The position numbers and the translations under genes are program-made. The notes under the pieces were generated by a model. That model was not told the DNA's origin. It made no database searches and was given only the letters and a program-made list of their open reading frames with translations. A DNA stretch of 35,673 bases, taken from positions 1 through 35,673 of the forward strand of contig DATCKS010000522.1 of the NCBI GenBank assembly GCA_036562265.1. Reading direction: 5' to 3'. Shown in pieces: positions 8,378-15,918 of this stretch. The stretch comes from DASVDK01 sp036562265 [NCBI: Thermodesulfobacteriota bacterium] (GTDB taxonomy: Bacteria; DASVDK01). Position 1 is the first letter of the stretch, and each line of letters starts with the position of its first letter.

Positions 8378-9526
8378 ATGGCGGAGATCGTCTTCTGGGT
8401 TTCCCTCGGTGGCGTCCTCGGCACCTACGTTGGGTATCCGCTCGCCCTCTGGGCGTGGGCCCGGCTTGCTCCGAAGCCGGTGGCACGCAGGCCGGTGCTG
8501 CCGACCGTCTCGGTCGTGCTCGCCGTCAGGGACGAGGCCGACCGGATCGCGGCGCGGCTCGCCGACCTGCTCGCGCTCGACTACCCGCCGGACCGGCTCT
8601 CCGTGATCGTCGTCTCCGACGGCTCGACCGACGGCACGCCGGAGCGCGCCCGGGAGGCGGCCGCGGGCGACCCGCGCGTGACGGTGATCGCGCTCGACCG
8701 GCCGACCGGCAAGGCAGCCGCCCTCAACGCCGGCGTGGCGAAGGCGAGCGGCGAGATCGTCGTCTTCGCCGACGCGCGGCAGCGCTTTCGCCGCTCGGCG
8801 GTCCGACGCCTCGTGGAGAACTTCGCCGACCCGAGCGTGGGGGTCGCGAGCGGCCGCCTCGTGCTCGAGGACACCGAGGGGGTGGAGGTCGCCGAGGGGC
8901 TCTCGCTCTACTGGCGCTACGAGCTGTGGCTACGGGCACGCGAGAGCGCCGTCGGCTCGACGCTCGGGGCGACCGGCGCCATCTACGCGATCCGCCGCCA
9001 CCTCTATCAGCCGATCGCGCCCGACACGATCCTCGACGACGTGGCGATCCCGATGCTGGCCGTGCTCGCCGGGGCGCGCAGCGTCCTCGACGAGCGGGCG
9101 ATCGCGATCGATCGGGTGGCGCCGAGCGGCAACCACGAGCTTGCGCGAAAGGTCCGGACGCTGTACGGCAACTACCAGCTCCTCGCCCGCTACCCGGCGC
9201 TCCTCAGCCGGCGCAACCCCGTGCTCGGCCGGTTCCTGGCGCACAAGGTGGCGCGGCTCGCCGTCCCGCTCTGGCTCGCGCTGATCGCCGTCTCCACCGT
9301 CTTCCTCGACGGCGCCTACGCCGTCTTCGGCCTCCTGCACTGGGCGGCGTACGGCGCCGCGCTCGTCGGGTCGGCCGCCGACGGGCGCCGCGGCCGGCGG
9401 CGCGGCCCCGTGGCGCGCGTGGCGAGCGCGGCCTACGTCTTCCTCCTCCTCAACTGGGCGGCCCTGCTCGCCCTCGTCCGGTTCCTGCGAGGCGATCGCG
9501 CCGTCTGGGTCCGCACACGCGCCTGA
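8378..9526 (+). CDS. Membrane-anchored glycosyltransferase family 2
   Basis: A 382-aa processive-type GT2 enzyme. A membrane segment lies near residues 3-22, then the GT-A domain with VVSDGSTDG (Asp81) for nucleotide-sugar binding, FADARQ (Asp132) in the DxD position, TGAIYAIRR as acceptor loop, and LDDVAIP (Asp220-Asp221) as the likely base region. Three C-terminal membrane segments follow, near 295-318, 318-337 and 346-366. The layout resembles NodC/IcaA-like glycan synthases, although the usual QxxRW motif is replaced by KVRTLYGNYQLL. It probably adds a sugar to the lipid-linked repeat unit at the cytoplasmic face. Donor and acceptor are unknown. Confidence 0.9.
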   Translation: MAEIVFWVSLGGVLGTYVGYPLALWAWARLAPKPVARRPVLPTVSVVLAVRDEADRIAARLADLLALDYPPDRLSVIVVSDGSTDGTPERAREAAAGDPRVTVIALDRPTGKAAALNAGVAKASGEIVVFADARQRFRRSAVRRLVENFADPSVGVASGRLVLEDTEGVEVAEGLSLYWRYELWLRARESAVGSTLGATGAIYAIRRHLYQPIAPDTILDDVAIPMLAVLAGARSVLDERAIAIDRVAPSGNHELARKVRTLYGNYQLLARYPALLSRRNPVLGRFLAHKVARLAVPLWLALIAVSTVFLDGAYAVFGLLHWAAYGAALVGSAADGRRGRRRGPVARVASAAYVFLLLNWAALLALVRFLRGDRAVWVRTRA

Positions 9527-9529
9527 GCG

Positions 9530-9545
9530 CGGCACGTTACTTGCT
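9530..9545 (+). promoter_or_regulatory. Near-consensus sigma-54 promoter immediately before a GT2 gene
   Basis: CGGCACGTTACTTGCT matches TGGCACRNNNYTTGCW everywhere except the first T. GG (9531-9532) and GC (9543-9544) are separated by exactly 10 nt, and the site falls in the 32-nt non-coding gap between two glycosyltransferase genes. The expected transcription start is near 9556, only about 3 nt before the ATG at 9559. No Shine-Dalgarno sequence is visible, so the transcript would be almost leaderless. Confidence 0.65.
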
Positions 9546-9558
9546 CGTGCCAGCGCTC

Positions 9559-10542
9559 ATGTCGACCCCCAACGTGAGCGTCGTCATTCCTGCGTACAAC
9601 GCTGCGCGGCACGTCGCCGGCGCGATCGAGAGCGCGCTCGCGGAGACCGACGTGGACGTGGAGGTGATCGTCGTCGACGACGGGTCGCAGGACGATACGG
9701 CGGACGTCGCCAGGGCCGTGTCGCCGCGCGTGCGCGTGCTGCGGCGCGGCAACGGGGGTCCCGGTGCGGCGCGCAACGCGGGCATCGCCGCGGCGCGGGC
9801 CCCACTCGTCGCCTTCCTCGACGCGGACGACCGCTGGCGACCGGGAGGGCTGGCACGGCGGCTCGCGGCTCTCGAGGCCGAGCCGTCGGCCGTGCTCGTG
9901 CATGCCCTCGTGACGTTCGTCGACGAGGAGGGGCGCGAGATTCCGTTCGATCCTCTGGCGTACCGGGTGCCGGCGGACGTGCGACGCGGGTGGGTGCTGC
10001 GTGCCCTCTTCTGGCACAACTTCGTGCACACCTCCACCGTCGTGGCGCGCCGCGACGCGCTCTGCGCCGTGGGGGGCTTCGACGAGCGGCGGGAGATCAT
10101 CGAGGACTACGACCTGTGGCTCAGGCTCGCCGCGCGCGGCCGCTTCGCCTTCCTGCCGGAGGTCGCGGCCGTGTACCGGTGGCACGCGCGGAGTCTCGGG
10201 CGCACGAACGTGGAACGGAGCTTCCTCGGGCAGGTGGCGCCGCTCGAGGGCGCGCTCGCCCGCGGGGGGCTTGCGCGGACCGCGGTCGGCCGGGCGTGGC
10301 TCAGGCGCCGCCGGCTCGCCCTCTTGCACGCGGATCACGCGGACGACCTCCTGCGGTTCCGGGGCGACACGGCCGGCGCCGCGGCCGCGCTCAGGCGGTC
10401 GCTCGCGCTGCAGCCGCTCGCGCCCCGCCGGGCGGCGATGCTCCTCGCGGCGCAGGCGGGACCGGGGGCGGTGGAGCGGGCGCGCCGCGTCATCCGGGCC
10501 GTGCGCGGGCTCGGCGCAGGGCGCCGCCCGAGGCGGGCGTGA
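9559..10542 (+). CDS. Glycosyltransferase family 2 (soluble, GT-A fold)
   Basis: A 327-aa GT2 enzyme that starts straight into the GT-A domain (NVSVVIPAYN). VVDDGSQDDT carries Asp40-Asp41 for nucleotide binding, FLDADD gives the DxD metal site at Asp88/Asp90, and EDYDLWLR at Glu182-Asp183 is the likely catalytic base region. An Arg/Ala-rich helical tail of about 100 residues follows and may sit on the membrane surface. No transmembrane segment is evident. It would transfer one sugar to the lipid-linked EPS intermediate. ATG 9559 was chosen because the beta1 strand begins just after it. Upstream in-frame TTG 9541 and GTG 9547 overlap or adjoin the sigma-54 element. No ribosome-binding site precedes it. 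Confidence 0.9.
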   Translation: MSTPNVSVVIPAYNAARHVAGAIESALAETDVDVEVIVVDDGSQDDTADVARAVSPRVRVLRRGNGGPGAARNAGIAAARAPLVAFLDADDRWRPGGLARRLAALEAEPSAVLVHALVTFVDEEGREIPFDPLAYRVPADVRRGWVLRALFWHNFVHTSTVVARRDALCAVGGFDERREIIEDYDLWLRLAARGRFAFLPEVAAVYRWHARSLGRTNVERSFLGQVAPLEGALARGGLARTAVGRAWLRRRRLALLHADHADDLLRFRGDTAGAAAALRRSLALQPLAPRRAAMLLAAQAGPGAVERARRVIRAVRGLGAGRRPRRA

Positions 10543-10560
10543 GCGGAACGGCGAGGCCGG

Positions 10561-10576
10561 CGGCGGCGACCTTGCG
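10561..10576 (+). promoter_or_regulatory. Weak sigma-54-like promoter before the first Glyphos transferase gene
   Basis: CGGCGGCGACCTTGCG keeps GG (10562-10563), exactly 10 nt, then GC (10574-10575) and the CTTGC core, but lacks the CAC part of the -24 box. It lies in the 49-nt gap before GTG 10592, at the same short distance as the stronger sites in the window. The 70% GC background makes chance matches to GG-N10-GC common, so this one is a candidate only. Confidence 0.3.
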
Positions 10577-10591
10577 ACGACGGGGGGGCGC

Positions 10592-11821
10592 GTGAAGCTG
10601 CCGCGGTGGCTCACGAAGGCCCTGCGCGACGCCGACGATGCCATCGACACGCTGCGAGCCCGGCCGAGGCGAATCCTCTTCGACGCCAGGACGCCGATGA
10701 ACTACGTCATGTGGCGTCCGGTCGCCATGCGGCTGGCCGCGGACACGAGGATCGAGCAGTGGCACATGGCCGGCGAGGAGACGGGCCGACCCTACGCGCT
10801 CTACGAGCAGGTCGGCGTCCGCGACCGCATCATCTCGCGCTTCGAGGCGCAGCTCATGCGCTTCGACCTCTACGTGTGCGCCGACTTCGTCGCGACCTGG
10901 CTCAAGCGCCGCGTCCGGCGCGTGCACATCTTCCACGGCGTCGCGGGGAAGTACGGCCTCGACACGCCCGACCCCTCCATCGGACGCTTCGACGCCTACT
11001 TCTTCGTCAACCGCGACCGCCTGCGGCGCTACCGCGCGGCCGGGCTGGCCGATCGGCACAACACCTACCTCGTCGGGATGCCGAAGGTCGATCGGCTGGT
11101 GGACGGGTCGCTCACGCGCGAGGCGGCGCGCGCGGCGCTCGGGATCACCGGGTCGCGGCCCGTGGTGCTCTACGCGCCGACGTGGTCGCCGCACTCGTCG
11201 CTCGCCAGGCAGGGGGAGGCGCTGCTCAAGGCGCTTGGGAGGTTGGACGCCGAACTGGTGGTCAAGTTGCACGACCGGGCGTTCGACCCGAGACCGGCGT
11301 ACTCGTCGGGGGCCCACTGGCCGGCCAGGCTCGCCGCGCTCGAGGCGGCGGGGCGGCTGCGGCTCGTGCGCGACCCCGATGCCACGACGGCGCTGGCTGC
11401 GGCCGACTGCCTCGTCACCGATCACTCGTCGATCGGCTTCGAGTACCTCCTGCTCGACCGACCGCTCGTCGTCGTGGACGAGCCCGAGCTGCTCCGCGCC
11501 GCTCGGGTCACCGGCGACCACGTGATCTGGCTTCGGGAGGCCGCCACGACGGTCCGCGCCGCCGAGGAGGCGGCGGCCGCGGTCGGGGCCGGCCTCGCCG
11601 ACCCGGCGGCGCGGCGGGCCGAACGGCGCCGGGTCGCCCGGCGCCTCTTCTATCGACCGGGGACCGCCACGGATCGGGCCGTGGCGGCGATCTACAGGCT
11701 GCTCGAGCTTGCGCCGCCAGAGGCGGCGCTCACCAAGGAGTCCGACACCGATGGCCGAATCCTCCTGCGCCGTGATTCTCGCGGCAGGCGTGAGCCGGCG
11801 ACTCATGCCCCTCACGCGTGA
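10592..11821 (+). CDS. CDP-glycerol glycerophosphotransferase-like enzyme (Glyphos_transf family), copy 1
   Basis: A 409-aa GT-B-like protein of the TagF/TagB-type family, which transfers polyol phosphate from CDP-alditols. Visible landmarks are FHGVAGKY at 114-121 (matching the catalytic HG of TagF), a second-domain YAPTWSPHSSL, KLHDRA, and TDHSSIGFEYLLLDRP beginning at Thr276, equivalent to the donor-binding TD(Y/H)SS motif. The C-terminus has LFYRPGTATDRAV. The neighbouring cytidylyltransferase gene at 11751 suggests a CDP-activated donor, so it may add a glycerol-phosphate, choline-phosphate or related group to the EPS. Start is GTG 10592; no ATG is available before the domain. The last 71 nt overlap the next gene in another frame, unusually long for this window. 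Confidence 0.85.
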   Translation: MKLPRWLTKALRDADDAIDTLRARPRRILFDARTPMNYVMWRPVAMRLAADTRIEQWHMAGEETGRPYALYEQVGVRDRIISRFEAQLMRFDLYVCADFVATWLKRRVRRVHIFHGVAGKYGLDTPDPSIGRFDAYFFVNRDRLRRYRAAGLADRHNTYLVGMPKVDRLVDGSLTREAARAALGITGSRPVVLYAPTWSPHSSLARQGEALLKALGRLDAELVVKLHDRAFDPRPAYSSGAHWPARLAALEAAGRLRLVRDPDATTALAAADCLVTDHSSIGFEYLLLDRPLVVVDEPELLRAARVTGDHVIWLREAATTVRAAEEAAAAVGAGLADPAARRAERRRVARRLFYRPGTATDRAVAAIYRLLELAPPEAALTKESDTDGRILLRRDSRGRREPATHAPHA

Positions 11822-12554
11822 CATCCCGAAGTGCCTGCTCGTCCTCGGCGGCCGCACGCTGCTGGAGCGCCAGCTCGCCCTTCTCGCCGATCTCGGCATC
11901 GAGGACGTGGTCGTGGTGACCGGCCACGGCGCCGAGGCGGTCCGCGCCGCGTGCGCGGGCCGGGCTCGCTGCGTGCATAACCCGCACTTCGAGGTGACGA
12001 ACAGCCTCTACAGTCTGGCGCTGGCGGAGGACGCGATGCCGGAGGGACCGATGCTGCTGCTCAACAGCGACGTCCTGATCCACCCGGCGCTGGTCGAGCG
12101 CCTGCTCGCCGATCCGGCCGACGACGCGCTCCTCGTCGACCTCGACTCGCGGCTCGACGACGAAGCGATGAAGGTCGCGATCTCGGCGGGCAAGGTCGTC
12201 GCCATCGACAAGCGGCTCGACCGGTCGATCACCGACGGCGAGAACGTGGGCGTCGTCAAGTTCGGCCGGGAGGGACGCCGGGCGCTCTTCCGGGCGGCGC
12301 GAGGGCTCCTGTCGGAGGGGCGGCTGTCGGCCTGGGCCCCGGCCGCCTACCAGGAGATCCTCGAGGAGAGGCCGATCACCGCGGTACCGACCGACGGGTT
12401 GCCGTGGATCGAGATCGACTTTCCGGAAGACCTCGTGCGGGCGATGCGCGACGTCGTGCCGCGGATCGACGGCGCCGTCGGCCACGGGCGCGCCAGGGGG
12501 CGCGCCGGGAAGGGGACCCTGCGGGCGAGCGCCCACATCGGCGCGAGACCGTGA
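11751..12554 (+). CDS. Nucleotidyltransferase, phosphocholine cytidylyltransferase-like
   Basis: A 267-aa NTP_transferase-fold enzyme. The nucleotide-binding loop LAAGVSRRL lies at residues 10-18, with IPKCLL at 25-30 supplying the basic residue. NPHFEVTNSLYSL and LLNSDVLIHP (Asp107) follow, then ENVGVVKF and WIEIDFPEDL (Asp223). This motif set fits the LicC-like phosphocholine cytidylyltransferase group rather than RmlA or GalU. It would make a CDP-activated phosphate ester (CDP-choline, CDP-glycerol or similar) from CTP. Its direct coupling to a Glyphos-type transferase supports a phosphodiester decoration of the polysaccharide. Start 11751 is fixed by the glycine-rich loop ten residues later and forces the 71-nt overlap with the upstream gene. 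No choline or glycerol kinase is visible in the window. Confidence 0.82.
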   Translation: MAESSCAVILAAGVSRRLMPLTRDIPKCLLVLGGRTLLERQLALLADLGIEDVVVVTGHGAEAVRAACAGRARCVHNPHFEVTNSLYSLALAEDAMPEGPMLLLNSDVLIHPALVERLLADPADDALLVDLDSRLDDEAMKVAISAGKVVAIDKRLDRSITDGENVGVVKFGREGRRALFRAARGLLSEGRLSAWAPAAYQEILEERPITAVPTDGLPWIEIDFPEDLVRAMRDVVPRIDGAVGHGRARGRAGKGTLRASAHIGARP

Positions 12555-12594
12555 CGGTGTCGGCCTGATCGAGAGGAGGCGCGGGGAGGGAGGC

Positions 12595-13365
12595 ATGATC
12601 GGGATCGAAGCGCTCAAGCTGCGCGTGCGGCGACGAGAGACCCCGACCGCCCGGGCGCTCTACCGTCTGGCGAAGGCGTATCGCTCGGCCCACGTGCCGG
12701 TGATCCGCCCGCTCCACCTCGCGCTCTACTACGAGCGCGAGGCGCGCCTGAGCCTCTGGCGGACGTTCCTCAAGGCGGTCTACCACGAGCCGCTCTTCCG
12801 GGCGCGGTGCGAGCGGGTGGGGGAGCGGCTGCGGCTCACCAACGGGATCCCGTACATCGAGGGGCACCTCGTCATCCGGCTCGGCGACGACGTCGCGATC
12901 GACGGCGTCTCGTCGCTCATCGCCGCCAAGGTGCACGACCGGCCGGTCTTCGAGGTGGGCGACCGGGTCTTCCTGGGACACCAGCTCACCGTGAGCGTCG
13001 CCGAACGGGTGACGATCGGCTCCGACGTGCTCGTCTCCGACCGGGTCATGATCGCGGACAACGACGGCCACCCGCTCGACCCGGCGCGCCGCGCCGCGGG
13101 CCACCCGGTGGCGGCTGCGGACGTACGACCGGTCCGGATCGAGGACGGCGCCTGGATCGGGACGCGCGCCGTCATCCTCAAGGGGGTCACCGTCGGGCGA
13201 GGGGCCGTCGTCGCCTCGGGGAGTGTCGTCACCCGGGACGTGCCGCCCTACAGCGTCGTCGCCGGGAACCCGGCGCGGGTGGTGAGGCGGGACTGCCGCG
13301 ACGGCGCGCCGCCGGAGGAGCGCGCCCCGCAAGGCGTTGCCGGGTTGGCGGGGGAGGCGCGGTGA
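12595..13365 (+). CDS. Acyltransferase with left-handed beta-helix (hexapeptide repeat, WbbJ/NeuD-like)
   Basis: A 256-aa protein with a helical N-terminal 80 residues, then hexapeptide repeats from about residue 90 to 225. Typical units include IRLGDDVAIDG, FEVGDRVFLGH, VTIGSDVLVSD, IEDGAWIGTRAVIL and VTVGRGAVVASGSVV. The end block PPYSVVAGNPARVVR is the classic closing motif of sugar O- or N-acetyltransferases. The loop ADNDGHPLDPARR supplies the likely catalytic His. It probably acetylates a sugar of the repeat unit with acetyl-CoA, before or after transfer to lipid. ATG 12595 follows a GGGGAGGGAGG Shine-Dalgarno stretch. The stop overlaps the next gene's GTG by 4 nt. Confidence 0.9.
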   Translation: MIGIEALKLRVRRRETPTARALYRLAKAYRSAHVPVIRPLHLALYYEREARLSLWRTFLKAVYHEPLFRARCERVGERLRLTNGIPYIEGHLVIRLGDDVAIDGVSSLIAAKVHDRPVFEVGDRVFLGHQLTVSVAERVTIGSDVLVSDRVMIADNDGHPLDPARRAAGHPVAAADVRPVRIEDGAWIGTRAVILKGVTVGRGAVVASGSVVTRDVPPYSVVAGNPARVVRRDCRDGAPPEERAPQGVAGLAGEAR

Positions 13366-14879
13366 GCATCCGGGCGAGGCTCATCGAGCGAGGCCGGGCG
13401 CCGTCGGACGACCGATCCGCCGGCGCCGCGCCGAGACGGCTCGACGGCGCGAGGCCCCGCGAGACGACCGACGGCAGCCGGCCGGTCCGCCTCGGCGGTC
13501 CGGCCGCGAAGGCGGCGACGAGCGAGCCGGCGCCGCTTGCACGTCCCGCGGCGCCTCGCGCGTCGACGGCGGCGTTCGGGACGCTCGCACTCTTCCTCGT
13601 GGTCCTCTACACGCGTCCACAGGACCTCGTCCCGCAACTCGCCGTGCTCCGCCTCGCGTTCGTGACGGGGCTCGCCGCCGCGTTCTTCCACGCGACCGAT
13701 GCCCTGCGGCGGGGCGAACCGATCGTCCGCGCCGGGCGGGAGGTCTGGCTCGTGGCGGCGCTGCTCGCGCTCGGGGCGGCGTCGATCCCGTTCGCCCTCT
13801 GGCCAGGCGGCAGCTTCGCGGTCTTCACCGACCAGCTCGTCAAGGTGGCGCTGGCCTTCGTCCTCGTCGCCCACGTGGTCGACACGCCGGCGCGCGCGCG
13901 CGTGCTGGTCGGCGTCCTGGTGGGCGCCGGGGTCTACCTCGCGGCCGGCGCCCTGTACCTCGTCGCGACCGGCGAGGCGACCCGGTACGGCGGCCGCGCC
14001 GAGGGCATCGTCGGCGGGATGTTCCGCGATCCGAACGACCTGGCCCTCTCGCTGGTCGTGATGATGGGGCTCGCCGGCTTCGAGGCGATCGGCAGCCGCA
14101 GCCGGACGGTCAGGCTCCTCTACGTCGGCGCGCTCGGCGTCATGCTGGCCGGGATGCTGTCCACCTTCTCGCGCGGCGGGCTCGTGGCGCTGCTCGCCGC
14201 CGCCGCGGTCGGGCTCTGCCGGGTCGCCCGGCACGGCCGCGGGCTCGCCCTGGCCGGCCTCGTGCTCCTGGCCGGGGTCGCCGTGGCCGCCGCCCCGTCC
14301 GGCTACTCCGAGCGCGCGTCGTCCATCGTCACCGGGGAGGACAACGGCTCGATCGAGGCGCGGCTCACGACGCTGCGCCACGGCGTCGCGATCCTCCTCG
14401 AGCACCCGGTGGTCGGCGTCGGCCTCGGCAACTTCCGCATCGCCGAGGGCGAGCGGCACGGCTTCGTCGGCAAGTGGAACGAGGCGCACAACGCCTTCAT
14501 CCAGATCGGCGCCGAGACCGGCTGGGCGGGGCTTGCGGTCTACGTCGCCCTGGCCCTCGCGGCCGTGGCCAACGCGCGAGCCGCCGCGAGACGGTCGCGC
14601 GACCCGCGGCTCGTCGGCACGGCGCACGGCCTCGAGACGGCGCTCGTCGGCTTCCTCGTCGGCGCGATGTTCCTGTCGCAGGCCTACACCTGGCACTTCT
14701 ACATCCTGCTCGGCCTCGCCGTCGCGCTCAGGCGAATGGCCGACGCGGAGGCCGCTGGCGACGCGCCCAGGCCCGTGCCGGTCGAGCGCGTCCCCGCCGC
14801 CCCCGCGCGGCTGTCGCGGTGGTCCCCCCGGCCGGCGGGTCGGGCCGTCCCGCCCGGCGCCGCGGAGGCGAGGCGTTGA
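13362..14879 (+). CDS. O-antigen ligase/polymerase-family membrane protein (Wzy-like, XrtA-associated O-ligase type)
   Basis: A 505-aa polytopic protein. An unusual Arg/Ala/Pro-rich cytoplasmic stretch of about 70 residues precedes the first membrane span. Near its end is YTRPQDLVP at 83-90, a hallmark of the O-ligase-like proteins near exosortase loci. Roughly ten further hydrophobic spans follow. The large periplasmic loop ends in NEAHNAFIQIGAETGWAGL from Asn373, the Wzy_C/WaaL motif with a catalytic-type His376. It should polymerise flipped repeat units, or ligate glycan to an acceptor, at the periplasmic face. GTG 13362 overlaps the acyltransferase stop. No alternative start exists before the first span, so the long N-terminus seems real. 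Confidence 0.88.
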   Translation: MSIRARLIERGRAPSDDRSAGAAPRRLDGARPRETTDGSRPVRLGGPAAKAATSEPAPLARPAAPRASTAAFGTLALFLVVLYTRPQDLVPQLAVLRLAFVTGLAAAFFHATDALRRGEPIVRAGREVWLVAALLALGAASIPFALWPGGSFAVFTDQLVKVALAFVLVAHVVDTPARARVLVGVLVGAGVYLAAGALYLVATGEATRYGGRAEGIVGGMFRDPNDLALSLVVMMGLAGFEAIGSRSRTVRLLYVGALGVMLAGMLSTFSRGGLVALLAAAAVGLCRVARHGRGLALAGLVLLAGVAVAAAPSGYSERASSIVTGEDNGSIEARLTTLRHGVAILLEHPVVGVGLGNFRIAEGERHGFVGKWNEAHNAFIQIGAETGWAGLAVYVALALAAVANARAAARRSRDPRLVGTAHGLETALVGFLVGAMFLSQAYTWHFYILLGLAVALRRMADAEAAGDAPRPVPVERVPAAPARLSRWSPRPAGRAVPPGAAEARR

Positions 14880-14892
14880 CGGAGGCGACACC

Positions 14893-15918
14893 GTGACCTG
14901 GACCGTCCTCATCTGCACGCGCGACCGGGCCGGGCTCCTCGCCGAGACGCTCGACTCGCTGCGCCGTCTCGACGATCCCGGCGAGCCCTACGAGGTGGTC
15001 GTCGTCGACAACGGCTCGACCGACGACACCCGCGCCGTCGTCGAGCGGGCCGCCGCCGCGAGCCCCGTGCCGCTGCGCTACGTGTACGAGCCGAGGGGCG
15101 GGCTGTCGGCGGCTCGCAACCGGGGGGTCCGGGAGGCGCAGGGCGACCGGATCGCCTTCACCGACGACGACGTGCTCGTCGAGGCCGGCTGGCTCGCGGC
15201 CTTCGCCCGCGCCTTCGCGGCCCGGCCGGTCGACTTCCTCGGCGGTCGGGTCGTGCCGCGGTGGGGCGCGGAGCGGCCCTCCTGGCTGCCGGCCGGGCGC
15301 ACCCGTGGGGAGATCTGGGGCGCGATCGCCCTCTTCGACTACGGCGACGAGCCGCGCCCACTCGCCAAGCCGCTCGGCGCGAACATGGCCTTCCGGCGGC
15401 GGCCGCTCCTCGAGGTCGGCGGCTTCCGCGAGGACCTCGGCCGCGACAGCGCCTCGCTCAAGGGGCAGGAGGTGCCCGAACTCCTCGAGCGCCTGAAGGC
15501 GGCGAGCGGCAGGGGCGGCTGGTACGTGCCGGACGCCGTGGTCCAGCACTGGATCCCTCCCGACCGGCTCACGAAGGGCTACTTCCGGCGGTGGTTCTAC
15601 TGGAAGGGGATCTCGCGCGCGGCGGTACGGGACCGGGTCCACGTGCGGGGGGTCTGGCTCCCCGCGTCGCAGGTGCGGCGAATCGCCGGCCTGCCGCGCG
15701 GCCTCTATCGAGACGTCCTCGAAGCGGCCGGCCGCCTCGCGCTCCGGACGGCCCGCGGCGACCGGGCGGGCGCCTTCGAGGCCGAGGTCCGACTCTGGTA
15801 CGCGGCCGGCTACGCGCGGGCCACCTGGCTCGGCGACCCGTCGCCGACCGGCGCGAACGCCCGGGCGTCCGTCCCCGGGAGGCCGGAGCCGGCGGCCGCG
15901 GCGACGCGCGACTCGTGA
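14893..15918 (+). CDS. Glycosyltransferase family 2, paralogue A
   Basis: A 341-aa GT-A glycosyltransferase. TVLICTRDRAGLL opens the fold, VVVDNGSTDDT (Asp39) binds the nucleotide, and FTDDDVLV at 89-96 is the metal-binding DxD (Asp91-Asp93). A C-terminal signature WFYWKGISRA is shared with the gene at 18667, as are DYGDE, PLGAN and DLGRD, so the two are paralogues. It probably adds one sugar to the lipid-linked repeat unit in the cytoplasm. Start GTG 14893 has GGAGG at 14881-14885, seven bases upstream. The stop overlaps the flippase start (GTGA). Donor sugar is unknown. Confidence 0.9.
   Translation: MTWTVLICTRDRAGLLAETLDSLRRLDDPGEPYEVVVVDNGSTDDTRAVVERAAAASPVPLRYVYEPRGGLSAARNRGVREAQGDRIAFTDDDVLVEAGWLAAFARAFAARPVDFLGGRVVPRWGAERPSWLPAGRTRGEIWGAIALFDYGDEPRPLAKPLGANMAFRRRPLLEVGGFREDLGRDSASLKGQEVPELLERLKAASGRGGWYVPDAVVQHWIPPDRLTKGYFRRWFYWKGISRAAVRDRVHVRGVWLPASQVRRIAGLPRGLYRDVLEAAGRLALRTARGDRAGAFEAEVRLWYAAGYARATWLGDPSPTGANARASVPGRPEPAAAATRDS

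Noticed and set aside
10759-10774. TGGCACATGGCCGGCG as a sigma-54 site
   Set aside because: Good -24 box but no TT before the GC, and it is internal to a gene.
11256-11271. TGG-N9-TTGCA match inside the first Glyphos transferase gene
   Set aside because: It encodes the conserved LVVKLHD motif and has no downstream start codon nearby, so coding constraint explains it.
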